Assembly (NCBI RefSeq): GCF_002980575.1
Contig: NZ_PVBS01000005.1
Location: forward strand, 62,001-126,000
DNA from: Sphingobacterium gobiense
GTDB taxonomy: Bacteria; Bacteroidota; Bacteroidia; Sphingobacteriales; Sphingobacteriaceae
Direction of reading: 5' to 3'
Length of the DNA stretch: 64,000 bases
In this document: positions 17,719 through 26,529 of the stretch, one piece after another
Position numbering within the stretch: the stretch's first letter is position 1
Layout of the letters: each line of letters begins with the position of its first letter
Made by a program: the position numbers and the translations under genes
Notes under the pieces: model-generated
Databases searched by the model: none
Told to the model about the DNA's origin: nothing
Seen by the model: only the letters and a program-made list of their open reading frames with translations

Positions 17719-18915
17719 TTAGTTGACAATGAAATCACCATTTGCATTATAAGCGTTTTGCCGTAAAACAGGCATTTTCAAAATTTTATATAAGTCGTCT
17801 AGTTTTACCAAACTACCATTTACCATATTGGACAACAGTACAATCGTTATATCATTAGTCAGATCCCTGACATATAGATTGCGAAATCCGTGCCACCATC
17901 CTGTATGATAAACAATCTGAGCTTCTTCAGGTGAAAACGTTCGCCAGCCATAGCCATAGCTAAAAAGACTGCGTCTTGCATCGCTACGGGGTGCATAAGC
18001 AGAATCTAGCATGGATTCGCCAATAATCCGTCCATCTTTTAATGCAATGTCCAATAAAAATAAATCCTGTACGGTACTGTAGATCCCTTTATCTCCAACA
18101 GGACCATCCAGATAATTTTGTACGACCGATCTTCTCCACACCCTATCATGACCAATAACATCCGTCGGAATTTTATCGTATACTGCTTTTGACAACACAG
18201 CCGTGTTTTTCATGCCTGCTGGATCAAAAATTGATTCTTTCATGTATATTGCAAAATCCTGCCCTGTCACTTTTTCGATAATCGAGGCCAACACCATGTA
18301 GTTGGAATTATTATAATGGAAACGTCCATCAGGAGCTCCATACCGCGTAGGCTTATGTTCTATCAATAGATCCATCGCGTCCATATTGCTCATCGCTTTT
18401 TTTCGGTCTTTCCACGCTTCCTCAGAAAAATAAATATAATTCGGCAGACCACTACGATGGCTCAATAGCATTTGTATAGTGATGTTCGGATATGGAAAAT
18501 CGTGAAAGAAATCATTCACCGTTTGATCCAATTGCAATTTCTCCTCTTCCACTAATTTCAATATACCTAATGCAGTTAATGGTTTGGAAACCGAAGCCAA
18601 CTCAAATTTAGACGTAATCTTTAGGCTATCCTTATGGAGATAGTCCGCCCATCCAAATGCATTTTGATAAATTATTTTCCCTTTTTTAGCAATCAACACA
18701 TTCCCGTTAAAAGCCGATTTCCGATGTAGGTTTTGCATAAAGTCGTCTAACTCGTGATCTGCATCTGCTGGATTGTATACGAGCGCAATACTGTCTTTCT
18801 CTTGTTGCTTTTGCTGTTTCTGTTCTATTTTCTGTTGTTTCGCTTCCGGCGAAGAACAAGACATCAAGCCGGACAATAAACTGATAATTAAGATCTTCAA
18901 AAAATGTATACTCAC
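17719..18915 (-). CDS. Serine hydrolase lipoprotein of the beta-lactamase/class C family
   Basis: A penicillin-binding-protein-like serine hydrolase (Beta-lactamase Pfam family) whose substrate cannot be told from sequence. The catalytic SxxK is in ELASVSKPLTALG and the YxN-type motif is in RFHYNNSNYMVLA. The frame is open to a TTG at 18930, but a GTG at 18915 gives a better lipoprotein signal (SIHFLKILIISLLSGLMSC, C20), and the TTG would lie inside a TATATTTG box (plus 18928-18935) that may be the -7 element. A Gln/Lys-rich linker follows the cysteine. Possible roles are esterase, peptidase or peptidoglycan hydrolase. Confidence 0.85.
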   Translation of the reverse strand: MSIHFLKILIISLLSGLMSCSSPEAKQQKIEQKQQKQQEKDSIALVYNPADADHELDDFMQNLHRKSAFNGNVLIAKKGKIIYQNAFGWADYLHKDSLKITSKFELASVSKPLTALGILKLVEEEKLQLDQTVNDFFHDFPYPNITIQMLLSHRSGLPNYIYFSEEAWKDRKKAMSNMDAMDLLIEHKPTRYGAPDGRFHYNNSNYMVLASIIEKVTGQDFAIYMKESIFDPAGMKNTAVLSKAVYDKIPTDVIGHDRVWRRSVVQNYLDGPVGDKGIYSTVQDLFLLDIALKDGRIIGESMLDSAYAPRSDARRSLFSYGYGWRTFSPEEAQIVYHTGWWHGFRNLYVRDLTNDITIVLLSNMVNGSLVKLDDLYKILKMPVLRQNAYNANGDFIVN

Positions 18916-19020
18916 TGAACTGCCTCTCAAATATATTACGGTTTAAATTAAATACATGCTACCGTTCCAAATTAATATTTATTAAGAGAAAAATCAAGGA
19001 TTATTCTCTATCATTTATAC

Positions 19021-19052
19021 AAAAAGGACATCTGTCTATGGATGTCCTTTTT
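19021..19052. terminator. Terminator after the pdhC gene
   Basis: AAAAAGGACATC (19021-19032) and GATGTCCTTTTT (19041-19052) form a perfect 12-bp stem with an 8-nt loop and A/T tracts on both sides. On the minus strand it terminates pdhA-pdhC; it could work in either direction. Confidence 0.85.
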
Positions 19053-19078
19053 AATTCTATTATGAAAATACCTGCGCT

Positions 19079-20728
19079 TTACGCTAAAAGCCTGATTGGC
19101 GCTTCCAATAGTCCTTTCAATGTTTGTAGAAATGCTGCTCCCGTAGCACCATCAACCACCCGGTGGTCACAACCTAAAGTTAACTTCATGATGTTACCCG
19201 GTACGACAGCACCATCTTTGACTACTGGAACCTGCTGAATAGCCCCTACAGACAAGATAGCACCATCAGGTGAATTGATAATGGATGTGAATTCGTCAAT
19301 TCCAAACATACCTAAATTGGAAACCGTGAACGTTGAACCTTCCCAATCTGATGGTTGCAATTTCTTAGCTTTCGCTTTCTGACCATATTCTTTCACTTCT
19401 GCAGATATATGAGATAACGATTTACCATCAGCAAAGCGCACAACTGGCACCAATAGGCCATCTTCTACAGCCATTGCTACGCCAACATTTACGTGTTCAT
19501 TAAAACGAATGGTATCCCCTTGCCATGACGAATTTACCGCAGGGTGCTGTTTCAACGCTACAGCAACTGCCTTAATAACGATGTCGTTGAAAGAAACTTT
19601 TACCGGTGCTACTGCATTAATTTGACCACGGGCTTCGATAGCATTATCCATATCTACGGAAATGGTCAAATAGAAATGCGGAGCTGTGAATAGAGATTCT
19701 GATAACCGCCGAGCAATGGTCTTGCGCATTTGCGACACTTTTTGCTCCGTATATTTTTCTTCTCCAATATACTGTGGTAAAGATATCGTTTTGGACTCCG
19801 TAGCTGCAGATGCAGGTGCCGAAGGCTGTTCCTTTGCTTTTGGAACAAAGGTCTCTACATCTTTCTTCACAATCCGTCCACCCTCAGCAGAACCTTCTAT
19901 ATCATTTAAATTAATACCTTTTTCCTTTGCTATTTTGCGAGCTAAAGGAGATGCTTTGACGCGCGAATCGTCCGACGCGTTAGAAGCAGAGGCTGTCGAA
20001 CCAGACGCTTCTTCTTTTGTTTCCTTGCTTTCCTGCTTAGCTTCTTCCGATTTAGCAACTTTACCAGAAGAGCTGGGTTGTTGCTTAAGCAAAGGCTTCA
20101 CATCTGTTCCCTCTGGACCGACAATAGCAATAATATCATTCACTTTCGCTGCTTGTCCCGCCTCTACTCCAATGTATAGCAATGTCCCCTCTGCATAGGC
20201 AGTAACTTCCATCGTCGCCTTGTCTGTTTCCACATCTGCAATAGCATCGTCAGACTTGATAGCATCTCCTACTTTAAAATTCCATTGTGCGATTACCCCT
20301 TCGGTCATCGTGTCGCTCAATAGTGGCATCGTGATAACCGTACAACCTAAGTCTTCTGCAGAAACGGATGGTGAATCTTCGTCCACATCATCCGAAGCAG
20401 GCTCTTCTGTATTGGAGGACGCCTCTTCTTTATTCTCTTCTTCTTTAGAGGCAGAACTGTCCCCTTCTAATAAGCTTTTATAATCTTCTCCTTCTTCCCC
20501 CAAAACGGCAATTACAGCGTCAACTGCTACCGCCTCGCCTTCTTTTGGGCCTATGTACAACAATGTTCCCTCTTGATAAGATTCAAAATCCATTGTTGCC
20601 TTATCTGTTTCAACTTCGGCAATTAGGTCACCTGAGTTTACTTTATCACCGACTTTTTTGTGCCATTTTGCGATTACACCTTCGGTCATGGTGTCGCTCA
20701 TTTTCGGCATTTTTACTACTTCAGCCAT
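19079..20728 (-). CDS. pdhC: Pyruvate dehydrogenase E2, dihydrolipoyl acetyltransferase (two lipoyl domains)
   Basis: Core enzyme of the pyruvate dehydrogenase complex; it transfers acetyl groups from lipoyl-lysine to CoA. Domain order: lipoyl domain 1 (about 1-77, lipoyl Lys43 in ETDKATM), acidic linker, lipoyl domain 2 (about 131-205, Lys170), Ser/Glu/Ala-rich linker, E1/E3-binding domain (about 258-295, KASPLARKIAKEKGI), catalytic domain (about 325-549) with the active-site HRVVDG (His522, Asp526). It follows pdhA by 44 bp. The E1-beta gene is not adjacent, so it must be encoded elsewhere. Confidence 0.95.
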   Translation of the reverse strand: MAEVVKMPKMSDTMTEGVIAKWHKKVGDKVNSGDLIAEVETDKATMDFESYQEGTLLYIGPKEGEAVAVDAVIAVLGEEGEDYKSLLEGDSSASKEEENKEEASSNTEEPASDDVDEDSPSVSAEDLGCTVITMPLLSDTMTEGVIAQWNFKVGDAIKSDDAIADVETDKATMEVTAYAEGTLLYIGVEAGQAAKVNDIIAIVGPEGTDVKPLLKQQPSSSGKVAKSEEAKQESKETKEEASGSTASASNASDDSRVKASPLARKIAKEKGINLNDIEGSAEGGRIVKKDVETFVPKAKEQPSAPASAATESKTISLPQYIGEEKYTEQKVSQMRKTIARRLSESLFTAPHFYLTISVDMDNAIEARGQINAVAPVKVSFNDIVIKAVAVALKQHPAVNSSWQGDTIRFNEHVNVGVAMAVEDGLLVPVVRFADGKSLSHISAEVKEYGQKAKAKKLQPSDWEGSTFTVSNLGMFGIDEFTSIINSPDGAILSVGAIQQVPVVKDGAVVPGNIMKLTLGCDHRVVDGATGAAFLQTLKGLLEAPIRLLA

Positions 20729-20772
20729 ATCGTATAGTAGATTGTATCTTTAAGTTAAAGTAATTCGCTAAA

Positions 20773-21768
20773 TCATTCCTTTATGAAAGGGTAGTCCTCT
20801 TGCACATACACATCTTCATAGATGGCTGAAGGATCTGGATACGGAGACTCTTCTGCGAACTTCACAGCCTCGTCGATCACCTTTTTCACTTCAGCTTCTA
20901 CCTCTTTAAACCAAGCCTCATCTGCATATTTATTTTCCATAATAGCCGCTTTAGTGGTAATCAAAGGATCTTTCCCTTTATACTCCTCTAACTCTTCTTT
21001 TGTACGGTATTTAGCGGGATCTGACATAGAATGTCCTTTATAGCGGTAAGTACGGATTTCTAAGAAAGTTGGGCCTTCGCCTGCACGAGCACGTTGAACA
21101 GCCTCATCCATAGCATTATGTACGGCTACAGGATCCATTCCATCAACAGGCGCACTCGGCATATCAAATGCGTGTCCCATTTTATAAATATCCACCATGT
21201 TCGTGGTACGCTGCACGGAGGTACCCATCGCATACCCGTTGTTCTCACAAACAAAAATAACCGGCAATTTCCACAACATCGCCATGTTGAAGGCCTCATT
21301 TAAAGCTCCCTGGCGAACAGCACCATCACCCATAAAACATACATTGACATTATCATTTCCCAAATACTGTTCCGCAAAAGCAATACCTGCTCCCAATGGG
21401 ATCTGTCCACCAACGATTCCGTGACCACCCATCATTTTATGTTCTTTCGAGAAAAAGTGCATGGAGCCACCCTTACCTTTAGAGCAACCTGTCACTTTTC
21501 CAAAAAGCTCTGCCATACATTCTTTAGCAGACATACCTTTTGCTAAAGCATGCGCATGGTCACGGTAAGATGTTATAACGGAATCCTCGGGTCTAGTAGC
21601 AGAAATAGTGCCTGCCATAACCGCTTCCTGACCAATATAAAGGTGACAAAATCCGCGAATTTTTTGCTGACCGTATAATTGACCTGCTTTCTCCTCGAAT
21701 TTACGCATAAGTAACATGGACTTATACCATTCTAAGTATGTTTCTTTTGTTATAGGTGTTGAACTCAT
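20773..21768 (-). CDS. pdhA: Pyruvate dehydrogenase E1 component, alpha subunit
   Basis: Thiamin-diphosphate-dependent subunit that decarboxylates pyruvate. The ThDP/Mg motif runs from GDGAVRQGALNEA to VCENNGYAMGT; the conserved phosphorylation-loop region RYKGHSMSDPAKYRT is present. Length 331 aa, usual for a stand-alone alpha subunit. It pairs with pdhC downstream; E1-beta and E3 genes are not in the window. Confidence 0.95.
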   Translation of the reverse strand: MSSTPITKETYLEWYKSMLLMRKFEEKAGQLYGQQKIRGFCHLYIGQEAVMAGTISATRPEDSVITSYRDHAHALAKGMSAKECMAELFGKVTGCSKGKGGSMHFFSKEHKMMGGHGIVGGQIPLGAGIAFAEQYLGNDNVNVCFMGDGAVRQGALNEAFNMAMLWKLPVIFVCENNGYAMGTSVQRTTNMVDIYKMGHAFDMPSAPVDGMDPVAVHNAMDEAVQRARAGEGPTFLEIRTYRYKGHSMSDPAKYRTKEELEEYKGKDPLITTKAAIMENKYADEAWFKEVEAEVKKVIDEAVKFAEESPYPDPSAIYEDVYVQEDYPFIKE

Positions 21769-21802
21769 TTTGAAGTATTGAATTTCTTAACTAATCCGAC
21801 TA

Positions 21803-21836
21803 CAAATCTAATCATTTATAACGATATTTCGGGCAA
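21803..21836 (-). promoter_or_regulatory. Candidate promoter for pdhA-pdhC
   Basis: Minus-strand TAGATTTG (plus 21803-21810) matches TAnnTTTG. A TTG (plus 21834-21836) lies 23 nt upstream, at the long end of the accepted spacing. It is in the hisS-pdhA gap, about 35 bp before pdhA. Confidence 0.45.
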
Positions 21837-21840
21837 TATT

Positions 21841-23238
21841 TCAGCAGGAAAAGGTGTTTTTTGTCAAAAAAGCAATCAATTCCTCATATGAAATTTTTTG
21901 TTGCTCACCCGATGCCATGTCCTTCAGTGAATACGCACCGGATGCCATCTCCTCTTCCCCAACCAGCAATACATAAGGAATTTGTTTGCCATCCGCATAT
22001 CCCATTTGTTTCTTCAACTTCGTCGAAGCAGGATAAAGCTCAGCAGCCACTCCGGCTTTTCTTAAATTGAATAACAAAGGAAGTGCATGCGCATACGTTT
22101 CTTCGCCAAAATTTGTAATAAGTACTTGTGTTGAGGAAGCAGAAGAAGCTGGAAAAAGTTCCAACTCTTCCAACACATCGTAAATGCGGTCAGCACCAAA
22201 TGAAATGCCCACACCCGTAAGACCTTTTAATCCGAACATTCCAGTTAAGTCATCGTACCGACCTCCACCTCCGATACTCCCCATTGAGACCTCATTTGTC
22301 TTTACTTCAAAAATACAACCAGTGTAGTAGTTTAAACCACGTGCGAGGGTTATATCCACTTCTATACTATTATCCAACAATCGTTCTACCCCGAAATCCT
22401 TCAGATAACGGAAGACCTCCTCTATTTCTGCGACACCTTGCAGTCCAATGGAAGAAGCAGATAATATCTCTTTTAAAGACATTAGTTTTTCATCATTGGA
22501 ACCATCAAGCAGAATGATGGGCTTCAATAAATCGAGATCTGTTTCCGTAAACCCACGTCCCAACAGCTCACTGTTTACACCATCCAGCCCAATTTTATCT
22601 AATTTGTCGATAGCCACAGTCATATCAACAATCAACTCAGGTTTTCCTATCACTTCCGCGATACCCGATAAAACCTTACGGTTATTAATCTTTATAGTAA
22701 AATCGTTCAAGCCTAAAGCCGCTAAGGCCTCTCGATAAATCAGTATAAATTCTGCTTCGTTAAGCAATGAGGAAGATCCTACTACGTCAACATCACATTG
22801 ATAAAATTCTCTATATCGCCCCCGTTGCGGCCTATCCGCACGCCACACAGGTTGTATCTGAAAACGTTTAAAGGGCAGGACAATCTCATGTTGATGCATG
22901 ACAACGTATCGAGCGAAAGGCACGGTCAAATCATAACGGAGTGCTTTTTCTGAAATATGAGAAAGTAGCTTATTGGACAATTTTTCGCTTAAGAACGCTG
23001 CTGGCGCTTTAGCTAGATAATCCCCGGAGTTGAGTATCTTAAAAATTAATTTATCTCCCTCTTCACCGTATTTTCCTGTTAAAGTAGATAAATTCTCGAA
23101 CGAGGGGGTTTGAATCTCATTGTAACCAAATTTTTTAAAGACAGTCCTTAAAGTATTGAATATATAATTTCGCTTTTCCATTTCCCGAGGAGAGAAATCG
23201 CGCGTGCCTTTAGCTAATGAAGGTTTGATATTTGCCAT
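21841..23238 (-). CDS. hisS: Histidyl-tRNA synthetase
   Basis: Class II aminoacyl-tRNA synthetase that charges tRNA-His. Motif 1 region, motif 2 ([21 protein letters not shown]) split by normal spacing, the histidine-specific segment [14 protein letters not shown] and motif 3 ([15 protein letters not shown]) are all present, followed by an anticodon-binding domain. The ORF is open further upstream to 23289, but that extension overlaps rnc; the start [17 protein letters not shown] at 23238 is the family start, giving 465 aa. The start codon lies within a perfect 16-bp palindrome. Confidence 0.96.
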   Translation of the reverse strand: MANIKPSLAKGTRDFSPREMEKRNYIFNTLRTVFKKFGYNEIQTPSFENLSTLTGKYGEEGDKLIFKILNSGDYLAKAPAAFLSEKLSNKLLSHISEKALRYDLTVPFARYVVMHQHEIVLPFKRFQIQPVWRADRPQRGRYREFYQCDVDVVGSSSLLNEAEFILIYREALAALGLNDFTIKINNRKVLSGIAEVIGKPELIVDMTVAIDKLDKIGLDGVNSELLGRGFTETDLDLLKPIILLDGSNDEKLMSLKEILSASSIGLQGVAEIEEVFRYLKDFGVERLLDNSIEVDITLARGLNYYTGCIFEVKTNEVSMGSIGGGGRYDDLTGMFGLKGLTGVGISFGADRIYDVLEELELFPASSASSTQVLITNFGEETYAHALPLLFNLRKAGVAAELYPASTKLKKQMGYADGKQIPYVLLVGEEEMASGAYSLKDMASGEQQKISYEELIAFLTKNTFSC

Positions 23239-23246
23239 ATGGCAAA
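23231..23246. other. 16-bp perfect palindrome over the hisS start codon
   Basis: TTTGCCATATGGCAAA is a perfect inverted repeat without a loop, placed so that its centre overlaps the hisS ATG (23236-23238). It could be an operator or a start-codon-masking structure, or chance. A TACCTTTG box (plus 23243-23250) overlaps it but has no matching -33 element. Confidence 0.55.
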
Positions 23247-23263
23247 GGTAATAAAAAAGGGAA

Positions 23264-24016
23264 TTAACGGGAAAGTTCTTCCATGCCAAACACTTTCAAC
23301 TCCTCACAAGCCTTTTCTGCGGCCAGCTTTTCAGCACTTTTCTTATTAAAATCCTTTCCGACACCCTGTATCTCGCCATCTATAACAACTTTCATTGTAA
23401 ACAGTTTAGACGATTCGCCTGGTGGATTCTCGACCGGTACAAACTGAATATCCTTTCCAAAATGTTGACACCATTCAATAAGACGACTCTTAAAATTAGT
23501 TTCGGTAATTTCCAACATCTGAATATCAACATGGGGTTTGATAATCCGCATTAACAGAAATTCCCGAGTGAATGCATATCCCCTATCCATATATACGGCA
23601 CCAACAACAGCTTCAAAAGCGTCCCCAAGCAGAGATCCCTGCTTGTTCGGATAGCTTATCATACGGGCATCGTATTCTATCAACTCATTAAAACCCAGCT
23701 TATGGGATAGTTGATTCAGATTGGCACGACTAACAATTTTCGAGCGAAGTTCCGTCAAAAATCCTTCACCTTTATAAGGGTACAACTTAAATAACAGCTC
23801 CGCGACGACAGAACCCAATACAGCATCCCCCAAAAACTCAAGCCTCTCGTTACTATTCTTTACACCGTCCTTAATGGTGGTTGCAACAGACTTATGGCGA
23901 AACGCCATTTGATATAACTTGATATTCCCCGGAACAAATCCAAGGATATTCTTCAGTTTACGAACGTAAGCTCTATGCGGAGAAAAGTATAAATAGTATA
24001 TCCTCAAGAAAGGCAT
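23264..24016 (-). CDS. rnc: Ribonuclease III
   Basis: Double-strand-specific endoribonuclease for rRNA and mRNA processing. The catalytic signature [18 protein letters not shown] and the second acidic cluster in [16 protein letters not shown] are intact; a C-terminal dsRNA-binding domain ([11 protein letters not shown] to [13 protein letters not shown]) follows. The frame is open to 24064, but starting at [15 protein letters not shown] (24016) fits the family in Bacteroidota better and gives 250 aa. It follows fabF, a common acpP-fabF-rnc arrangement. Confidence 0.95.
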   Translation of the reverse strand: MPFLRIYYLYFSPHRAYVRKLKNILGFVPGNIKLYQMAFRHKSVATTIKDGVKNSNERLEFLGDAVLGSVVAELLFKLYPYKGEGFLTELRSKIVSRANLNQLSHKLGFNELIEYDARMISYPNKQGSLLGDAFEAVVGAVYMDRGYAFTREFLLMRIIKPHVDIQMLEITETNFKSRLIEWCQHFGKDIQFVPVENPPGESSKLFTMKVVIDGEIQGVGKDFNKKSAEKLAAEKACEELKVFGMEELSR

Positions 24017-24109
24017 TAAGTCTATGATATAAATAAGTAATAGGCAGTCTCTCTTCGAAACCACCTATTATTTGTATCTCAATAATCCCCTTTTTCTTAA
24101 TATAAAATA

Positions 24110-25363
24110 TTAAGAGTGGTATTTCTTTACAATAATGGATGCATTATGACCGCCGAAACCGAATGTATTACTCAATGCAGCATTTACTTCCCGTTTCTGA
24201 GCCTTATTAAAAGTAAAGTTTAGATTATTATCAATCTCTGGGTCATCCGTAAAATGATTAATAGTAGGCGGTACAATATCATGTTTAACGGACAAGATGG
24301 AAGCCATAGCTTCTATTGCTCCTGCTGCTCCCAATAGGTGCCCTGTCATTGACTTTGTAGAGCTGAGGTTCATCTTATACGCATGCTCGCCAAATAACCC
24401 GATAATAGCCTTTGGCTCACTGATATCCCCAACCGGTGTAGATGTACCGTGAAGATTGATATAATCAATATCTGAATACGCAAGTCCTGAATCCGTAATG
24501 GCCATATTCATCGCCAATTTAGCACCCAACCCCTCGGGATGAGATGCGGTAATATGATGTGCATCTGCACTCATACCACCTCCCGCAACTTCAGCGTAAA
24601 TCTTGGCTCCACGCGCCAGCGCATGCTCCAAACTTTCTAGGATAATAGCTCCCGAACCTTCACCCGAAACAAAACCGTCACGATCCTTATCAAAAGGACG
24701 AGATGCGGTTTTAGGGTCGTCATTGCGGGTAGATAATGCGTGCATTGCATTAAATCCACCTATACCGGCTTCGTTTACCGTCGCTTCTGAACCACCAGTG
24801 ATAATAACATCAGCTTTACCTAACCGAATATAGTTAAAGGCATCAATCATCGCATTTGTAGCAGACGCGCAGGCAGAAACTGCCGAAAAATTTGGCCCGT
24901 GCAAACCATAACGCATAGAAATATGACCAGGAGCAATATCGATAAGCATTTTTGGGATAAAGAAAGGATTGAAACGGGGTGTTCCATCACCTCTGACAAA
25001 ATTTGCCACTTCTTCAGTAAAAGTAGTCAAACCACCAATACCAGCCCCCCAAATAACACCTATCCGGTTTCTGTCTAAGTTATCGAATTCTAATCCAGCA
25101 TCCTTTACAGCTTCATCTGTAGAGGCGATAGCATACTGAACGAAAGGATCGACCTTGCGAGCCTCTTTACGATCCATATGGTTATGTGGATCAAATCCCT
25201 TCACTTCACAAGCGAATTGGGTCTTAAATTTTGATGCATCGAAATGCGTAATAGGAGCAGCGCCACTCACACCATTAAGCAATCCGTCCCAATAACTTGA
25301 GACATCATTTCCTAAAGGTGTAAGGGCACCTAACCCTGTTACAACTACTCTTTTAAGCTCCAT
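24110..25363 (-). CDS. fabF: 3-oxoacyl-[acyl-carrier-protein] synthase II
   Basis: Condensing enzyme that elongates fatty acids with malonyl-ACP. The Cys-His-His triad is visible: the nucleophile in AVSACASATNAM, His in NLHGTSTPVGD and His in KSMTGHLLGAAGAIE. VVVTGLGALTPLGNDV at the start is typical. Length 417 aa. It lies 22 bp after acpP and before rnc, forming the widespread acpP-fabF-rnc operon. Confidence 0.97.
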   Translation of the reverse strand: MELKRVVVTGLGALTPLGNDVSSYWDGLLNGVSGAAPITHFDASKFKTQFACEVKGFDPHNHMDRKEARKVDPFVQYAIASTDEAVKDAGLEFDNLDRNRIGVIWGAGIGGLTTFTEEVANFVRGDGTPRFNPFFIPKMLIDIAPGHISMRYGLHGPNFSAVSACASATNAMIDAFNYIRLGKADVIITGGSEATVNEAGIGGFNAMHALSTRNDDPKTASRPFDKDRDGFVSGEGSGAIILESLEHALARGAKIYAEVAGGGMSADAHHITASHPEGLGAKLAMNMAITDSGLAYSDIDYINLHGTSTPVGDISEPKAIIGLFGEHAYKMNLSSTKSMTGHLLGAAGAIEAMASILSVKHDIVPPTINHFTDDPEIDNNLNFTFNKAQKREVNAALSNTFGFGGHNASIIVKKYHS

Positions 25364-25385
25364 TAAATATGTTTGGCCTAATAAA

Positions 25386-25625
25386 TTAGTTATTAACGTT
25401 CTTTTCTAAATAAGAGATAGCTTGACCTACTGTACTGATGTTTTCAGCTTGATCATCTGGAATAGCCACGTTAAATTCTTTTTCGAATTCCATGATCAAC
25501 TCAACTGTGTCAAGTGAGTCTGCACCTAAATCATTCGTGAATGAAGCCTCTGGTGTTACTTCTGCTTCGTCTACACCTAACTTTTCAACGATAATTGCTT
25601 TTACTCTTGATGCGATATCTGACAT
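25386..25625 (-). CDS. acpP: Acyl carrier protein
   Basis: A small acidic carrier for fatty-acid synthesis. The phosphopantetheine site is [12 protein letters not shown], with Ser at about residue 38. The start [17 protein letters not shown] at 25625 gives 79 aa, the usual length; the longer frame up to 25688 runs through the promoter region and is not used. It heads the acpP-fabF-rnc group. Confidence 0.97.
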   Translation of the reverse strand: MSDIASRVKAIIVEKLGVDEAEVTPEASFTNDLGADSLDTVELIMEFEKEFNVAIPDDQAENISTVGQAISYLEKNVNN

Positions 25626-25658
25626 GATTTTATAATTTAATTGTTTAATAAATCTGTG

Positions 25659-25688
25659 CAAAGAAAAATAAATTTCCCCAAATATCAA
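25659..25688 (-). promoter_or_regulatory. Promoter of the acpP-fabF-rnc operon
   Basis: Minus-strand TTG (plus 25686-25688) and TTTCTTTG (plus 25659-25666) are separated by 19 nt. The -7 box departs from TAnnTTTG only at its second base. The predicted start lies about 25 nt before the acpP ATG. Confidence 0.6.
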
Positions 25689-25893
25689 ACCCTTTTTTGA
25701 CTTGATGGTGGGAAAGAAGAACGTCCTGACTCTCTAACCTGTCTAAAAACCGCTACCATTACCATACAGAGCGTATCCAATATTAACATTTTTTTTTGTT
25801 TATACCAAAAACTTTGAAACCAACAGGTGTTTTTAACCATAAAAATAGGTAGAAATATACTTTACAGGCGATTTTTTCCTAATTTCGAAAACT

Positions 25894-26400
25894 GTGAGCA
25901 TAACTAAAAAACATTTGACACTTGATCTCGATTTCGATATCGAGCTCGATTTCGTATTGATTGGCATCAGTTCACCATTACGCGACTACAGACTATGTCA
26001 TTTTCTTTACAAACATGCTGGCCTGGCGTTTGAGCGTGGAAAAGAAGATTATGTGGATCACAAAGGATATGCAAAAGAAAAAGAGCGAGATGAGATGGAT
26101 TACCATATCGTGTATGAAAAAAATAAACAAAAGAAGCTGCTAAAACACTATTTCACAATCTATCGCTATTGTGACAACAATTTTGAATTCGAATTCTACA
26201 TCATAAGCAACCGTAGTTTAGAGGGCACTTTTCTTCTCCCCGAACTTCCAAATTTTGACTACTTTTTAATTATAAAACATTATATAGACCGAGACGACCT
26301 CCGCACATTGTTAACCGAAATAAAGGACATCAATGAAGTCATTCTAGCTAAAAAGTTAGACCCCGCATCATTGAAATCCAAAGAAAATCTTATATTTTAG
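25894..26400 (+). CDS. IPExxxVDY-type family protein
   Basis: A 168-residue cytoplasmic protein of unknown function that belongs, by motif and position, to the Bacteroidota family named after the motif IPExxxVDY, typically found just before pyruvate kinase. Here the motif reads LPELPNFDY (residues about 111-119), so two of the name-giving positions differ. There is no signal peptide or membrane segment; the chain alternates charged helices and strands. The GTG at 25894 is the only start close to the family N-terminus. It precedes pyk by 129 bp on the same strand. Confidence 0.75.
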   Translation: MSITKKHLTLDLDFDIELDFVLIGISSPLRDYRLCHFLYKHAGLAFERGKEDYVDHKGYAKEKERDEMDYHIVYEKNKQKKLLKHYFTIYRYCDNNFEFEFYIISNRSLEGTFLLPELPNFDYFLIIKHYIDRDDLRTLLTEIKDINEVILAKKLDPASLKSKENLIF

Positions 26401-26416
26401 CGTTTTAAAATAACGC

Positions 26417-26437
26417 AAAGTGTAAATTTTACACTTT
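26417..26437. promoter_or_regulatory. 10-bp inverted repeat upstream of pyk
   Basis: AAAGTGTAAA (26417-26426) and TTTACACTTT (26428-26437) form a perfect inverted repeat around one central T. It lies about 30 bp before a -7-like box (TATTTTTG, 26466-26473), where a -33 element would be expected. No long T-run follows it, so an operator is as likely as a weak terminator for the gene upstream. Confidence 0.5.
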
Positions 26438-26529
26438 CTTAAACCTAACTTATTAAACAGATTGCTATTTTTGCACTATACTGTTTTACTTCTTAAAAGA
26501 ATAAAATACACATAAATAAAACACTGTAA

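Noticed and set aside
23243-23250. TACCTTTG as a hisS promoter
   Set aside because: No TTG at 17-23 nt upstream, and the start would fall on the ATG itself; kept only as a note in the palindrome finding.
23239-23289. N-terminal extension of hisS
   Set aside because: It overlaps the end of rnc and is not part of the HisS family N-terminus; the ATG at 23238 is preferred.
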